A stretch of 64,000 bases of DNA, from positions 25,183,127-25,247,126 of the forward strand of contig NC_088297.1 of the NCBI RefSeq assembly GCF_032854445.1, given 5' to 3'. Source of the DNA: Liolophura sinensis. Taxonomy: Eukaryota; Mollusca; Polyplacophora; Chitonida; Chitonidae. A model generated the notes under the pieces. That model saw only the letters and a list, made by a program, of their open reading frames with translations. It was not told the origin of the DNA and did not search any database. Below, one piece after another: positions 20,501 to 31,564 of the stretch. The number at the start of each line of letters is the position of its first letter. Within the stretch, counting starts at the first letter, position 1. The position numbers were made by a program, and so were the translations under genes.

Positions 20501-21654
20501 GAATTAAAGCTGGGTGGATAACCGACCCACTTCACCCAATAGTACAGTTTCCCTCGCCGCCGCTCCCTTTTTAAGATCTTCTCCACCTGATAAAACTTAT
20601 CCACCGCGGCTGTCACCGGTTGGAGTTCGGTTTCGTAAAACGTCCCTAGCAATTGGTCCCCGTTCAAATCCTCCAGTGTGTACACAGCAGGCTGTCGAGG
20701 GTGGGAGCGGACGATGCGGAACATTTCCGTGCTCCAATTCGGCAGGTATGATTTTTCAAATTTCCCTTTCACTTTACTGATACGCCCGAGATCATCGGCC
20801 TGATACCGGTGGACCGAACGTTTGGCTGTGGGTGGACTGTACAAGACTTGCCGGACTTCCTTCTGGTTCTGGGGGGTGACGTCGATAGGGGCTCGTCGTA
20901 TGCTTCGGTGGTAGGCTTGATTGTAACCGCAAACCAGCGCCGGTGAGGCATCCAGGTAGCGCCGAGTGTTGTGAGCGGTGAAACATTTGTACATGCGACC
21001 TTTCAAAGTGCGGTTGAACCGTTCTACCACGGACGCTTTGGTTTCGTTAAACGTGTGAAAGAAAAACACCCCTTTGTCCTTTAAAAAGGCTTGAAACGGT
21101 CTGTTCAGAAACTCTTTCCCCTCGTCCGTTTGCAGGTACAACGGTCGGCGACCCGTCTTGAAAATCTGTTGAAATGCCTCGATAAAACGAGCCCCGGTTT
21201 TGGCCCGGAGTGGCATCACCCAGGCATACTTGGAGAGCACATCGATGCAGGTCAGTAGGTAACGGTTGTTGTCATTCTCTTTGGCGAACGCTGTCATGTC
21301 GACCAGGTCCGCCTGCCACTGACTCATACCCCCAACCACCACTCGGTTACGCGGGTAATTGCGGCGTGCAGGCCGGTGGAGTGTGTACGTGTCCTGCTGA
21401 GCCAGCCAAGCCGACACGTGGGTTCGACTAACTTTGAGTCCCTGTTGTCGAGCTGCCTTGAGCAGGGGTTGAACCCCGCTGTAAGCCGCTGGACTGTCCG
21501 GGTTATAATACAAAGCATGGAGAGCGGTATCGATCGGGTTTGAACCACGGCCCGGCGTGACTGATTTTTTTTTCCGCCGTGGGTTGAGGCGAGGCATAGT
21601 CCGCCACGTCGTCCTTGCTGCTTGGTGTCTGTTGTGTGTAATGAGTGAACCCAC
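20467..21654 (-). CDS. Polinton integrase with chromodomain, copy 1 (fossil)
   Basis: A 395-residue open frame. It has a helical N-terminal segment, the DDE integrase core (QWQADLVDM, YLQTDEGKEF, ASVVERFNRTLKGRMYK), an SH3-like region (YLPNWSTEMFRIV) and a C-terminal chromodomain (VEKILKRERRRGKLYYWVKW). In Polintons this enzyme integrates the element DNA; a chromodomain can target modified histones. The frame looks uninterrupted. Confidence 0.93.
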   Translation of the reverse strand: MGSLITHNRHQAARTTWRTMPRLNPRRKKKSVTPGRGSNPIDTALHALYYNPDSPAAYSGVQPLLKAARQQGLKVSRTHVSAWLAQQDTYTLHRPARRNYPRNRVVVGGMSQWQADLVDMTAFAKENDNNRYLLTCIDVLSKYAWVMPLRAKTGARFIEAFQQIFKTGRRPLYLQTDEGKEFLNRPFQAFLKDKGVFFFHTFNETKASVVERFNRTLKGRMYKCFTAHNTRRYLDASPALVCGYNQAYHRSIRRAPIDVTPQNQKEVRQVLYSPPTAKRSVHRYQADDLGRISKVKGKFEKSYLPNWSTEMFRIVRSHPRQPAVYTLEDLNGDQLLGTFYETELQPVTAAVDKFYQVEKILKRERRRGKLYYWVKWVGYPPSFNSWVPATDVKRI

Positions 21655-21669
21655 CTCAGACCGCCTATA

Positions 21670-21815
21670 TATAGTATAGAGTGGAGTGGAGTGGAGTGGG
21701 GTATAGTATAGTATAGTAGAGTGTAGTATAGTATAGTATAGTATAGTATAGTATGGTATAGTATAGTTTAGTCTAGTCTAGTATAGTAGAGTAGAGTAGA
21801 GTAGAGTAGAGTCTC
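21670..21815. repeat. Pentanucleotide microsatellite (GTATA/GAGTG/GAGTA)
   Basis: Runs of gagtg, then gtata, then gagta units upstream of integrase copy 1. The same tract recurs at about 23562-23710 and 25459-25602 with different numbers of gagta units. Confidence 0.9.
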
Positions 21816-22358
21816 CAGTGTGCATGTATGTTTGGGTGGGGTGTCGATCCAGCCATCCCTACCACAACCCACAGGTAGCCAGACAGGGAAATCCCACCGA
21901 CAGGCTCTACGGCTCATAACACCAACCCTCTGCCTGCAGCAGTGAGCCTTCCTGGGCGAACAGTGTTGCAAAGACACGCTGAGCGATCCTACCCACCAGC
22001 CAGCCTGCAGTCAGGCCAACAATGTTGTCAGCTGTGCTTTGTTTTGACACGTGGTTTTTGTTTGGACACGTGGTTTTTTTTGCTCGGCTGCGCCTTGTAT
22101 ACATTGTATACATTGTTGCCAGCCAGCCAGCCAGCTAGCTGGTGCGTCCATACATAATACATAGGAGCTATCGGGATAGATATCAACCCTAGCCTGACAC
22201 ACTGACCCAGTCCATATAAAAACAAAAAGAAAACACAAAAACCGGCTTTGCAGTCGGCTCTCGTTCACCCTACCATCCGCAAACATACTACGAAGTACCC
22301 TGGTGTAGCTTTGCAGGTCGGTGACGACAGCTGCCCAGTCAATCCGTTAGCCTCGGGT

Positions 22359-23546
22359 TTAAATACGTTTCACGTCCGTGGCCGGCACCCAAGAATTAAA
22401 GCTGGGTGGATAACCGACCCACTTCACCCAATAGTACAGTTTCCCTCGCCGCCGCTCCCTTTTTAAGATCTTCTCCACCTGATAAAACTTATCCACCGCG
22501 GCTGTCACCGGTTGGAGTTCGGTTTCGTAAAACGTCCCTAGCAATTGGTCCCCGTTCAAATCCTCCAGTGTGTACACAGCAGGCTGTCGAGGGTGGGAGC
22601 GGACGATGCGGAACATTTCCGTGCTCCAATTCGGCAGGTATGATTTTTCAAATTTCCCTTTCACTTTACTGATACGCCCGAGATCATCGGCCCGATACCG
22701 GTGGACCGAACGTTTGGCTGTGGGTGGACTGTACAAGACTTGCCGGACTTCCTTCTGGTTCTGGGGGGTGACGTCGATAGGGGCTCGTCGTATGCTTCGG
22801 TGGTAGGCTTGATTGTAACCGCAAACCAGCGCCGGTGAGGCATCCAGGTAGCGCCGAGTGTTGTGAGCGGTGAAACATTTGTACATGCGACCTTTCAAAG
22901 TGCGGTTGAACCGTTCTACCACGGACGCTTTGGTTTCGTTAAACGTGTGAAAGAAAAACACCCCTTTGTCCTTTAAAAAGGCTTGAAACGGTCTGTTCAG
23001 AAACTCTTTCCCCTCGTCCGTTTGCAGGTACAACGGTCGGCGACCCGTCTTGAAAATCTGTTGAAATGCCTCGATAAAACGAGCCCCGGTTTTGGCCCGG
23101 AGTGGCATCACCCAGGCATACTTGGAGAGCACATCGATGCAGGTCAGTAGGTAACGGTTGTTGTCATTCTCTTTGGCGAACGCTGTCATGTCGACCAGGT
23201 CCGCCTGCCACTGACTCATACCCCCAACCACCACTCGGTTACGCGGGTAATTGCGGCGTGCAGGCCGGTGGAGTGTGTACGTGTCCTGCTGAGCCAGCCA
23301 AGCCGACACGTGGGTTCGACTAACTTTGAGTCCCTGTTGTCGAGCTGCCTTGAGCAGGGGTTGAACCCCGCTGTAAGCCGCTGGACTGTCCGGGTTATAA
23401 TACAAAGCATGGAGAGCGGTATCGATCGGGTTTGAACCACGGCCCGGCGTGACTGATTTTTTTTTCCGCCGTGGGTTGAGGCGAGGCATAGTCCGCCACG
23501 TCGTCCTTGCTGCTTGGTGTCTGTTGTGTGTAATGAGTGAACCCAC
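22359..23546 (-). CDS. Polinton integrase with chromodomain, copy 2 (fossil)
   Basis: The same 395-residue open frame as copy 1. One Gln-to-Arg difference is visible in the region after the core. All three DDE positions are present and the frame is uninterrupted. Confidence 0.93.
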   Translation of the reverse strand: MGSLITHNRHQAARTTWRTMPRLNPRRKKKSVTPGRGSNPIDTALHALYYNPDSPAAYSGVQPLLKAARQQGLKVSRTHVSAWLAQQDTYTLHRPARRNYPRNRVVVGGMSQWQADLVDMTAFAKENDNNRYLLTCIDVLSKYAWVMPLRAKTGARFIEAFQQIFKTGRRPLYLQTDEGKEFLNRPFQAFLKDKGVFFFHTFNETKASVVERFNRTLKGRMYKCFTAHNTRRYLDASPALVCGYNQAYHRSIRRAPIDVTPQNQKEVRQVLYSPPTAKRSVHRYRADDLGRISKVKGKFEKSYLPNWSTEMFRIVRSHPRQPAVYTLEDLNGDQLLGTFYETELQPVTAAVDKFYQVEKILKRERRRGKLYYWVKWVGYPPSFNSWVPATDVKRI

Positions 23547-24255
23547 CTCAGACCGCCTATATATAGTATAGAGTGGAGTGGAGTGGAGTGGGGTATAGTA
23601 TAGTATAGTAGAGTGTAGTATAGTATAGTATAGTATAGTATGGTATAGTATAGTTTAGTCTAGTCTAGTATAGTAGAGTAGAGTAGAGTAGAGTAGAGTA
23701 GAGTAGAGTCTCCAGTGTGCATGTATGTTTGGGTGGGGTGTCGATCCAGCCATCCCTACCACAACCCACAGGTAGCCAGACAGGGAAATCCCACCGACAG
23801 GCTCTACGGCTCATAACACCAACCCTCTGCCTGCAGCAGTGAGCCTTCCTGGGCGAACAGTGTTGCAAAGACACGCTGAGCGATCCTACCCACCAGCCAG
23901 CCTGCAGTCAGGCCAACAATGTTGTCAGCTGTGCTTTGTTTTGACACGTGGTTTTTGTTTGGACACGTGGTTTTTTTTGCTCGGCTGCGCCTTGTATACA
24001 TTGTATACATTGTTGCCAGCCAGCCAGCCAGCTAGCTGGTGCGTCCATACATAATACATAGGAGCTATCGGGATAGATATCAACCCTAGCCTGACACACT
24101 GACCCAGTCCATATAAAAACAAAAAGAAAACACAAAAACCGGCTTTGCAGTCGGCTCTCGTTCACCCTACCATCCGCAAACATACTACGAAGTACCCTGG
24201 TGTAGCTTTGCAGGTCGGTGACGACAGCTGCCCAGTCAATCCGTTAGCCTCGGGT

Positions 24256-25443
24256 TTAAATACGTTTCACGTCCGTGGCCGGCACCCAAGAATTAAAGCT
24301 GGGTGGATAACCGACCCACTTCACCCAATAGTACAGTTTCCCTCGCCGCCGCTCCCTTTTTAAGATCTTCTCCACCTGATAAAACTTATCCACCGCGGCT
24401 GTCACCGGTTGGAGTTCGGTTTCGTAAAACGTCCCTAGCAATTGGTCCCCGTTCAAATCCTCCAGTGTGTACACAGCAGGCTGTCGAGGGTGGGAGCGGA
24501 CGATGCGGAACATTTCCGTGCTCCAATTCGGCAGGTATGATTTTTCAAATTTCCCTTTCACTTTACTGATACGCCCGAGATCATCGGCCCGATACCGGTG
24601 GACCGAACGTTTGGCTGTGGGTGGACTGTACAAGACTTGCCGGACTTCCTTCTGGTTCTGGGGGGTGACGTCGATAGGGGCTCGTCGTATGCTTCGGTGG
24701 TAGGCTTGATTGTAACCGCAAACCAGCGCCGGTGAGGCATCCAGGTAGCGCCGAGTGTTGTGAGCGGTGAAACATTTGTACATGCGACCTTTCAAAGTGC
24801 GGTTGAACCGTTCTACCACGGACGCTTTGGTTTCGTTAAACGTGTGAAAGAAAAACACCCCTTTGTCCTTTAAAAAGGCTTGAAACGGTCTGTTCAGAAA
24901 CTCTTTCCCCTCGTCCGTTTGCAGGTACAACGGTCGGCGACCCGTCTTGAAAATCTGTTGAAATGCCTCGATAAAACGAGCCCCGGTTTTGGCCCGGAGT
25001 GGCATCACCCAGGCATACTTGGAGAGCACATCGATGCAGGTCAGTAGGTAACGGTTGTTGTCATTCTCTTTGGCGAACGCTGTCATGTCGACCAGGTCCG
25101 CCTGCCACTGACTCATACCCCCAACCACCACTCGGTTACGCGGGTAATTGCGGCGTGCAGGCCGGTGGAGTGTGTACGTGTCCTGCTGAGCCAGCCAAGC
25201 CGACACGTGGGTTCGACTAACTTTGAGTCCCTGTTGTCGAGCTGCCTTGAGCAGGGGTTGAACCCCGCTGTAAGCCGCTGGACTGTCCGGGTTATAATAC
25301 AAAGCATGGAGAGCGGTATCGATCGGGTTTGAACCACGGCCCGGCGTGACTGATTTTTTTTTCCGCCGTGGGTTGAGGCGAGGCATAGTCCGCCACGTCG
25401 TCCTTGCTGCTTGGTGTCTGTTGTGTGTAATGAGTGAACCCAC
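24256..25443 (-). CDS. Polinton integrase with chromodomain, copy 3 (fossil)
   Basis: The same as copy 2 in translated sequence and open throughout. This copy lies nearest the unique CCAAT-rich block at 26.25-26.37 kb and is the only one whose upstream sequence is not another unit. Confidence 0.93.
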   Translation of the reverse strand: MGSLITHNRHQAARTTWRTMPRLNPRRKKKSVTPGRGSNPIDTALHALYYNPDSPAAYSGVQPLLKAARQQGLKVSRTHVSAWLAQQDTYTLHRPARRNYPRNRVVVGGMSQWQADLVDMTAFAKENDNNRYLLTCIDVLSKYAWVMPLRAKTGARFIEAFQQIFKTGRRPLYLQTDEGKEFLNRPFQAFLKDKGVFFFHTFNETKASVVERFNRTLKGRMYKCFTAHNTRRYLDASPALVCGYNQAYHRSIRRAPIDVTPQNQKEVRQVLYSPPTAKRSVHRYRADDLGRISKVKGKFEKSYLPNWSTEMFRIVRSHPRQPAVYTLEDLNGDQLLGTFYETELQPVTAAVDKFYQVEKILKRERRRGKLYYWVKWVGYPPSFNSWVPATDVKRI

Positions 25444-26256
25444 CTCAGACCGCCTATATATAGTATAGAGTGGAGTGGAGTGGAGTGGGGTATAGTATAG
25501 TATAGTAGAGTGTAGTATAGTATAGTATAGTATAGTATGGTATAGTATAGTTTAGTCTAGTCTAGTATAGTAGAGTAGAGTAGAGTAGAGTAGAGTAGAG
25601 TCTCCAGTGTGCATGTATGTTTGGGTGGGGTGTCGATCCAGCCATCCCTACCACAACCCACAGGTAGCCAGACAGGGAAATCCCACCGACAGGCTCTACG
25701 GCTCATAACACCAACCCTCTGCCTGCAGCAGTGAGCCTTCCTGGGCGAACAGTGTTGCAAAGACACGCTGAGCGATCCTACCCACCAGCCAGCCTGCAGT
25801 CAGGCCAACAATGTTGTCAGCTGTGCTTTGTTTTGACACGTGGTTTTTGTTTGGACACGTGGTTTTTTTTGCTCGGCTGCGCCTTGTATACATTGTATAC
25901 ATTGTTGCCAGCCAGCCAGCCAGCTAGCTGGTGCGTCCATACATAATACATAGGAGCTATCGGGATAGATATCAACCCTAGCCTGACACACTGACCCAGT
26001 CCATATAAAAACAAAAAGAAAACACAAAAACCGGCTTTGCAGTCGGCTCTCGTTCACCCTACCATCCGCAAACATACTACGAAGTACCCTGGTGTAGCTT
26101 TGCAGGTCGGTGACGACAGCTGCCCAGTCTTTCCATTGCGGCGTTGTACGGAGCTTCACCAGGCTAGAAAAGACATAAAGAAGACACCGTCGTCATTCTA
26201 ATGCCGCTGTCTCCACCGGCTTTTATCCTATCCAAGCGGAAATTAACCACACGCTG

Positions 26257-26365
26257 ATTGGTTCGTTTTTTCTTACGTAACCCCTTCTCGCACGCCGATT
26301 GGTCCGTTTTGCGGGCCCCCCCCCCCCATTGGGTAGTTTTGGGGCAAATCCGGCTCACCCATTGG
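26257..26365 (-). promoter_or_regulatory. Four CCAAT boxes, promoter-like block
   Basis: ATTGG on the plus strand (CCAAT on the minus) occurs at 26257, 26298, 26328 and 26361, three of them within cattggtccgttttg-like contexts. The orientation suits minus-strand transcription into the integrase repeats. No clear TATA box was seen. Confidence 0.5.
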
Positions 26366-26553
26366 TCCGTTTTGGCGCCAGGGAGCTCTTTTCGAGCTGT
26401 CCCACTCGACTTTACAAGCCGACGTTTTGCCTCTTTTTTTCTGTCTTTTTTCCCTATACTGTTATACGCTAGTCTACTAGACACTAGTCTATACACATAC
26501 GCCCCGCGGCGTGGAAAAAACCCACCAAACTTCCCCAGCGAATGTTTGGAAGG

Positions 26554-26620
26554 GGTGACGTCACACCTGCAACATTTGCAACATCCGCCAGCCCTTCGGG
26601 CTGGTAGGTGTGACGTCACC
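26554..26620. promoter_or_regulatory. Nested inverted repeat with two CRE palindromes
   Basis: GGTGACGTCACACCT at 26554-26568 is perfectly inverted at 26606-26620. Inside is a second stem, CCAGCCC ttc GGGCTGG, at 26588-26604. Each outer arm contains TGACGTCA, the consensus CRE/ATF site. Confidence 0.85.
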
Positions 26621-26769
26621 ACCAACCTGCCCAGCCTGCCCCAGCCGGGGCATCACCACAAAAAAAAACGGCTCCTCAAAACGACACCAAAACGACACCA
26701 AACGTACATTCCCAACTACTGGCGAGGTCTTCATGTGTATAATTTTATTCACTGGTCCCGTGAATAACC

Positions 26770-27525
26770 CTATGAACATAAACACAGAATGTGACATAAG
26801 TAATGTTACACAGATACGTTCATTTCAAACATATGCAATAAACAATTCGTGTAGATTTGAGAATAATGCATATTTAAGTATCTTTACTTATAAATAGCGA
26901 TGGTTATTAGTTATTATCGTATATACAGTTACTAGTATACACAGTCTCATATACAAAGTTATACACAGCAAACGCTTGGCAAAGTGCGCACCATTATATT
27001 TTCTCCACGCTAACTATAAAGCCGAACACATCAAACTGTAACAATATTGATGCAAACGATATGATAAAGAAATTATTAGACTAATCCTGATAAACTTAAT
27101 TACCCCTGTTGACAAAGGAACACACCAGGGGATACACGGTGTGTCCAGCCCAGAATACCGGTACATCACAGTCAACACATCTATGTCTACCTTAATACAC
27201 AAACATTAATTGTGTAAAGCAAAGTAACCATTAAATGATACTAGAGACAAGAAATCCTAATCGGCCAATTTTGATATGAATCACGACAGCCAAATTAACA
27301 GATATATCGAAGTCTTGTACAATTGTACGACAATTCAGTGAAACATATCGTCACATAGCTGCATTGAAAACTACATGTACAATAGTGGTAATATCAAGTC
27401 ATAACAAAATTCAACATAGAACGAACCATTTATCTCGCTGAAAGCAGTAGAAAAGTCTATAGAATAGCATAACGTTGTGATGCAGAAATAGGTAAATGAC
27501 ATTGGACATGTGATGATCACCTGTA
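26770..27525. other. AT-rich intergenic DNA, nothing recognised
   Basis: No open frame, repeat family or splice structure that I can support between the Polinton block and the LTR element. Confidence 0.5.
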
Positions 27526-27834
27526 CAACTTGCGCACCGGTTTGAACTTTCCGCTAGCTGTAGCCATGTTATTCGGTGGCAGCCATCTTGGCCTATCACA
27601 AGCGAAACGTCGTCACTGCTCACAGTGCATCACAAGAACGGTTAGCCTTAGCTGGTTTTGCAGATCCATCAATAATCACGATGATACGTGAAGGTATTAA
27701 AACAGGTTTCCTTCCGACAACTGACTCTACTGATCGCATCAGGTTGTTCCGTAACACCAGTTTCATTACACATGGCAACAACGCTTGCCCACTCAGAGTT
27801 GTTTCCACGTGACATCACTTGCAAAAAGTTCGTC

Positions 27835-28320
27835 CCAACTTACGCACCGGTTTGAACTTTCCGCTAGCTGTAGCCATGTTATCCGGTGGCAGCCATCTTT
27901 ACCTAGCACAAGCGAAACGTCGTTACACTAACGGTTATAAATAGCACACAAATGCAGCTTATTAGGGAGTGAGTGAGTGAGTGCTTGGGGTTTAACGTCG
28001 TACTCAACAATTTTTCAGTCATATGACGGCGAAGGAATCATTAGGGTGTATGTACGTGTAATGTGCCTCCTTGTTGCAGGAGGACTATATATAAACGCTA
28101 ACGAACGATAACTAAAGCTCATTATTATATGTACAGAATCGTAAACAATATGGTTTCGGCTTACGAGATATCGCTTAGAACTCGGCAGTAAAATGATATA
28201 AAGCACTCCTTTCAGGATAGCTGCAGATGATAGAGTGGCGAGGAGTGACGTCATACAAACAGCATCATAACATGACGTATCCCAAGCGCGTCATAGTTAA
28301 CACATACTCCCCAGCTAACT
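27835..28320 (-). repeat. Left terminal repeat of the LTR element, with SINE inside
   Basis: Shares gcaccggtttgaactttccg, agcgaaacgtcgttacacta and cttacgagatatcgcttaga with 31790-32118. Upstream of it, 27528-27834 partly repeats 31565-31800, so the terminal repeat may be longer or locally duplicated. Confidence 0.8.
27966..28083 (+). repeat. Truncated SINE (gtgagtgagtg family) inside the LTR
   Basis: Begins gtgagtgagtgagtgcttgg and runs through gtcatatgacggcgaaggaa to cctccttgttgcagg. The right terminal repeat has an uninterrupted site (ttaggactatata), so this copy jumped in after the LTR element arrived. A longer copy of the same family is at 54260-54640. Confidence 0.85.
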
Positions 28321-31300
28321 AGTTGTCGCCTCTACAACTCTAAGAAAGTTTCCAACAATAAACAATGCAATACTCTTAGTGTTGTTACAAGTGAGTCTTT
28401 GACAGCATTTGCATTAAAAGAAGTTGTGTCTCACTTACATTTGTCAAAACGTTATTTATATCGAAGGCACAAGCTTCTTGGTTCAAGACAGATCTAGGCT
28501 CATGATGTACATTGGAATGAGCCCCAGCATTAGAACGTGTTGTTCGACGAGGGATTGCGCTTATGAGCCTTGAAAAGGGCTCGAGGTAGATGGAGTGTCG
28601 TGAATATGTGGCACTAAAAGTCTGGCATCTAGAATGTCCTGTCTGCTCACCGTCTTTGTAGATCCATCTCCAACTAACGGAAGAACCATGTAAAAATGCA
28701 ACTGTGATCTGGACGACCAACAATCTTATAAGGCATGTCATTCCACACATCCTGAATCTGTTGACGATCCCGGGGTCCCCTATTCTGAAGGAGTGCACTG
28801 GTTCCAATAGGCAGGTCGGTATTCGAAGCCTTGCGGTGGTGTAACTTTTTCCTACGATGTGCTTCTTTCTCTGTTCGCGTTGCAGTAAGGTTAAAGGCCT
28901 CCATCAGTCTAGAACAGTGCTCAGTTACCCACTTCTCTATGCTGTTGTATGACTCGTCTTCGTTCGATCACAACAGACTGTTTACAGGTAGTTTCGGCTT
29001 TCGGCCGAAGAAGAGGTAAAAAGGTGAGTAGTTGGTTGACGAGTGCGGAGTGCTGTTACAGGCGTACACCACTTCTGGTAGATACATTGGCCACAGATGT
29101 TTCTTTTCAGGCGGCAGGGACCGCAACAAATCGTGCATGGTACGACTGAATCTTTCACACTGCCAGTGTCCTTGCGGATGATATGGCGTAGTCCTGCTTT
29201 CTGTGACGTCATAAACTACACAACCTCACTTTCGAAGTTTCTGCATTGGTCACTGTGAATCCTTCATGGTACGCCGAACCAAACAAACCAGTCCTTCACC
29301 AGTACTTCGGCAACTGTTTTAGCTTTTTGGTCACAAGTGGGAACCGCTTGTGTGAACTTGGTAAAAACGTCAGTCATTACCAAGACGTTCCCAACACCAA
29401 AGGACTTCTCGAGGACAGTGAAGTCCATTGCCGGGACTTCTAAGGGCCTTTTCGCAATGAGTGACCTCATTGTAGATCTTACAGTCTTACCAGCTTTAGA
29501 TAGAATGCATCTTTCACATGCACCAACATGGAGAGCTACATCTCGGGTCATTCCAACCCAGTAGCACCTTGTGCACAGCAGTCCGAGAACTCGCTCCATC
29601 CCTTGATGACCTGACTTGTCATGCGCCTCTACCAGTACTCGCTCCTTTAAAGACTGTGGTAGGATCAGCAATTCATCTGTTTGGCTCATCATCTGTTCAT
29701 CTGATAAATCATCACTTTACGATAGAGGACGCCATCCTTCTCCAAGACTGTTCTCCATGAACATGACAGTTTTCGCACTTCCTTCGGCTCCCTTTTCATT
29801 TCAGCTGGCGTGGGGAAATACTTATGATCCCAGTAGTAGTGCAAACGACCAATAGTCGAGTCACATCGCTGTAACCTCTTGAGTTCGCTCTGTAGAATAG
29901 ATGGAAGTGAAGATATGGCAGGAGGGGATACCTTGCGGACCTGAATTTCCTCACACGACGTCTCTTCTATGGTGTCTTTAAGCCAAGACCGCGGCACAGC
30001 AGGTAGAACTGAAAAAGGAGTCATCGTGAGAATTTACTACCTCTTCAATCCGCTCTTCTTCATTGCGTTCACGCTTCCTACCTAGAACGTCAGCGTTTTT
30101 GTTCAGCCTACCGGACTTGTACTTGACCGTAAAGCGAAACTGTGCTAGTCCAGCAACCCACCCAACTCAGTGGCTCCTAACTTTGCTGTGGTGTTGATGT
30201 AACTGAGTGGATTACTGTTTGTGAAAAGGCCGTTTGTTTGTGAGCGTGCAAAGGCCCCGCAATCTTGGCGTAGCTAGGTATGAAGGGCCGGAGCTCTGTT
30301 TAACTTTGAGGTATCCTACATTCTCTTACAGCCCGAGCTTTCTCGTCATCAGGTTCGATACCATCCTTGTTGACGATGTGACCAAGATAACGCAGACTTT
30401 CCTTAACAGGAAGCACTTCTGTGGCTTAGCCTTTAAGTTGAATTTCCTCAGCTGGCTAAGGACCATGTCGAGACGCTCCGGAGTTTCCTGGAATGTAGCC
30501 CCAAATACGAGGATGTCATCCAGGTAGATGAGTAAGGTCTGGAAGTTTTCGTCGCCAAACACCTAGTCAATGAAGCGCATAAAGGTTGCCGGCGCATTAC
30601 AAAGCCCGAATGGCACGCGGGGGAATTCATATAAACCACCGATTCCGACTCTGAAGGCTATTTTTTTCTATGTCTTCCTTGTCCAGCGAAGCTTGGTGGA
30701 AACCCCGTGGCAAATCCAAACTGCAGAAATACCTCGCTCCCCCAAATACCTGCAGCGCCTCCTCTATTCTCGGAAGGTGATAGGCATCTTTGTGTGTCTT
30801 AGAATTCAGCTGCCTATAGTCTACACAAAGTCTTAAGATTTTGTCCTTCCTTCCTTGCGAGGACAACGGGCGATGCATAAGAGCTTATTGATTCTCGAGC
30901 TATCCCTTTGTCCAAAGTTTGTTTCAAATAAACGCGTACCTCCCCCCATTGGTGCGGAGGAACTCTCCTGTGAGGCACCCTGACTTGAACATTGTCCTTC
31001 AAAACAATTCTATGAGAAATGTCTTCACAACAGCCAATTTCATTATCTGGGAAGCTGAATACATCAACATGTTTCGAAAGCAAAGTTTCTACTGCACTAC
31101 GCTCATTAACATCGAGTCCTTCTCCAATGTTTATTTTGCTTATTAAGTTCCGAACTAGTCCTGACGTTTCACCACCAGCTTGAATTTCGTTAACATGAAC
31201 TTTACATTCGTTGATGACATCCACAACTTGGATCCCTGAATCCTCTAAAGTACAACTTCTCAGGATGCCAACCACAGTTCTGGGTCTAAGGTACACATCA

Positions 31301-31348
31301 ACATCAAAAAAATTGGCAATTTGTACCGGGATCCTTCCAGTACTAGTC

Positions 31349-31564
31349 ACAGTTACATGTGCTGTAAGCAGTGCTATTCCCCTTTGGAAGAGGTCCACAA
31401 TGACAGTTACATGTGCTGTAAGCAGTGCTATTCCCCTTTGGAAGAGGTCCACAATGACAGTTACATGTGCTGTAAGCAGTGCTATTCCCCTTTGGAAGAG
31501 GTCCACAATGACAGTTACATGTGCTGTAAGCAGTGCTATTCCCCTTTGGAAGAGGTCCACAATG
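31349..31564. repeat. Four copies of a 54-bp tandem repeat in the LTR element
   Basis: Unit acagttacatgtgctgtaag plus 34 more bases, repeated at 31349, 31403, 31457 and 31511 without visible change. 54 bp is 18 codons, giving a repeated VDLFQRGIALLTAHVTV-type peptide on the minus strand. Confidence 0.93.

Larger units (their letters stand above)
20452..26129. repeat. Three tandem 1.9-kb integrase units
   Basis: Unit 1 is 20452-22343 (1892 bp), unit 2 is 22344-24240 (1897 bp) and unit 3 is 24241-26129. The units look almost identical. The length difference lies in the GAGTA pentanucleotide run. The junctions follow a shared cccagtc, after which the two internal junctions carry aat. Confidence 0.95.
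19990..26700 (-). mobile_element. Polinton/Maverick fragment (fossil)
   Basis: A virus-like Polinton remnant recognised from its retroviral-type integrase with chromodomain. Only the integrase region, a short neighbouring open frame and a terminal non-coding block are present. DNA polymerase B, packaging ATPase, protease and capsid genes are absent from the window, so the element is far from whole. The integrase unit is repeated three times in tandem. The edges are approximate. I could not find a matching pair of terminal inverted repeats. The near-identity of the repeat units points to a recent duplication. Confidence 0.85.

Noticed and set aside
20514-20780. Repeated plus-strand open frames across the integrase units
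   Set aside because: Opposite-strand shadows of the integrase; they recur only because the units are duplicated.
26164-26625. 153-codon open frame rich in Arg and Lys
   Set aside because: Covers the CCAAT-box block and one arm of the CRE palindrome; composition reflects GC-rich regulatory-type DNA, no domain seen.
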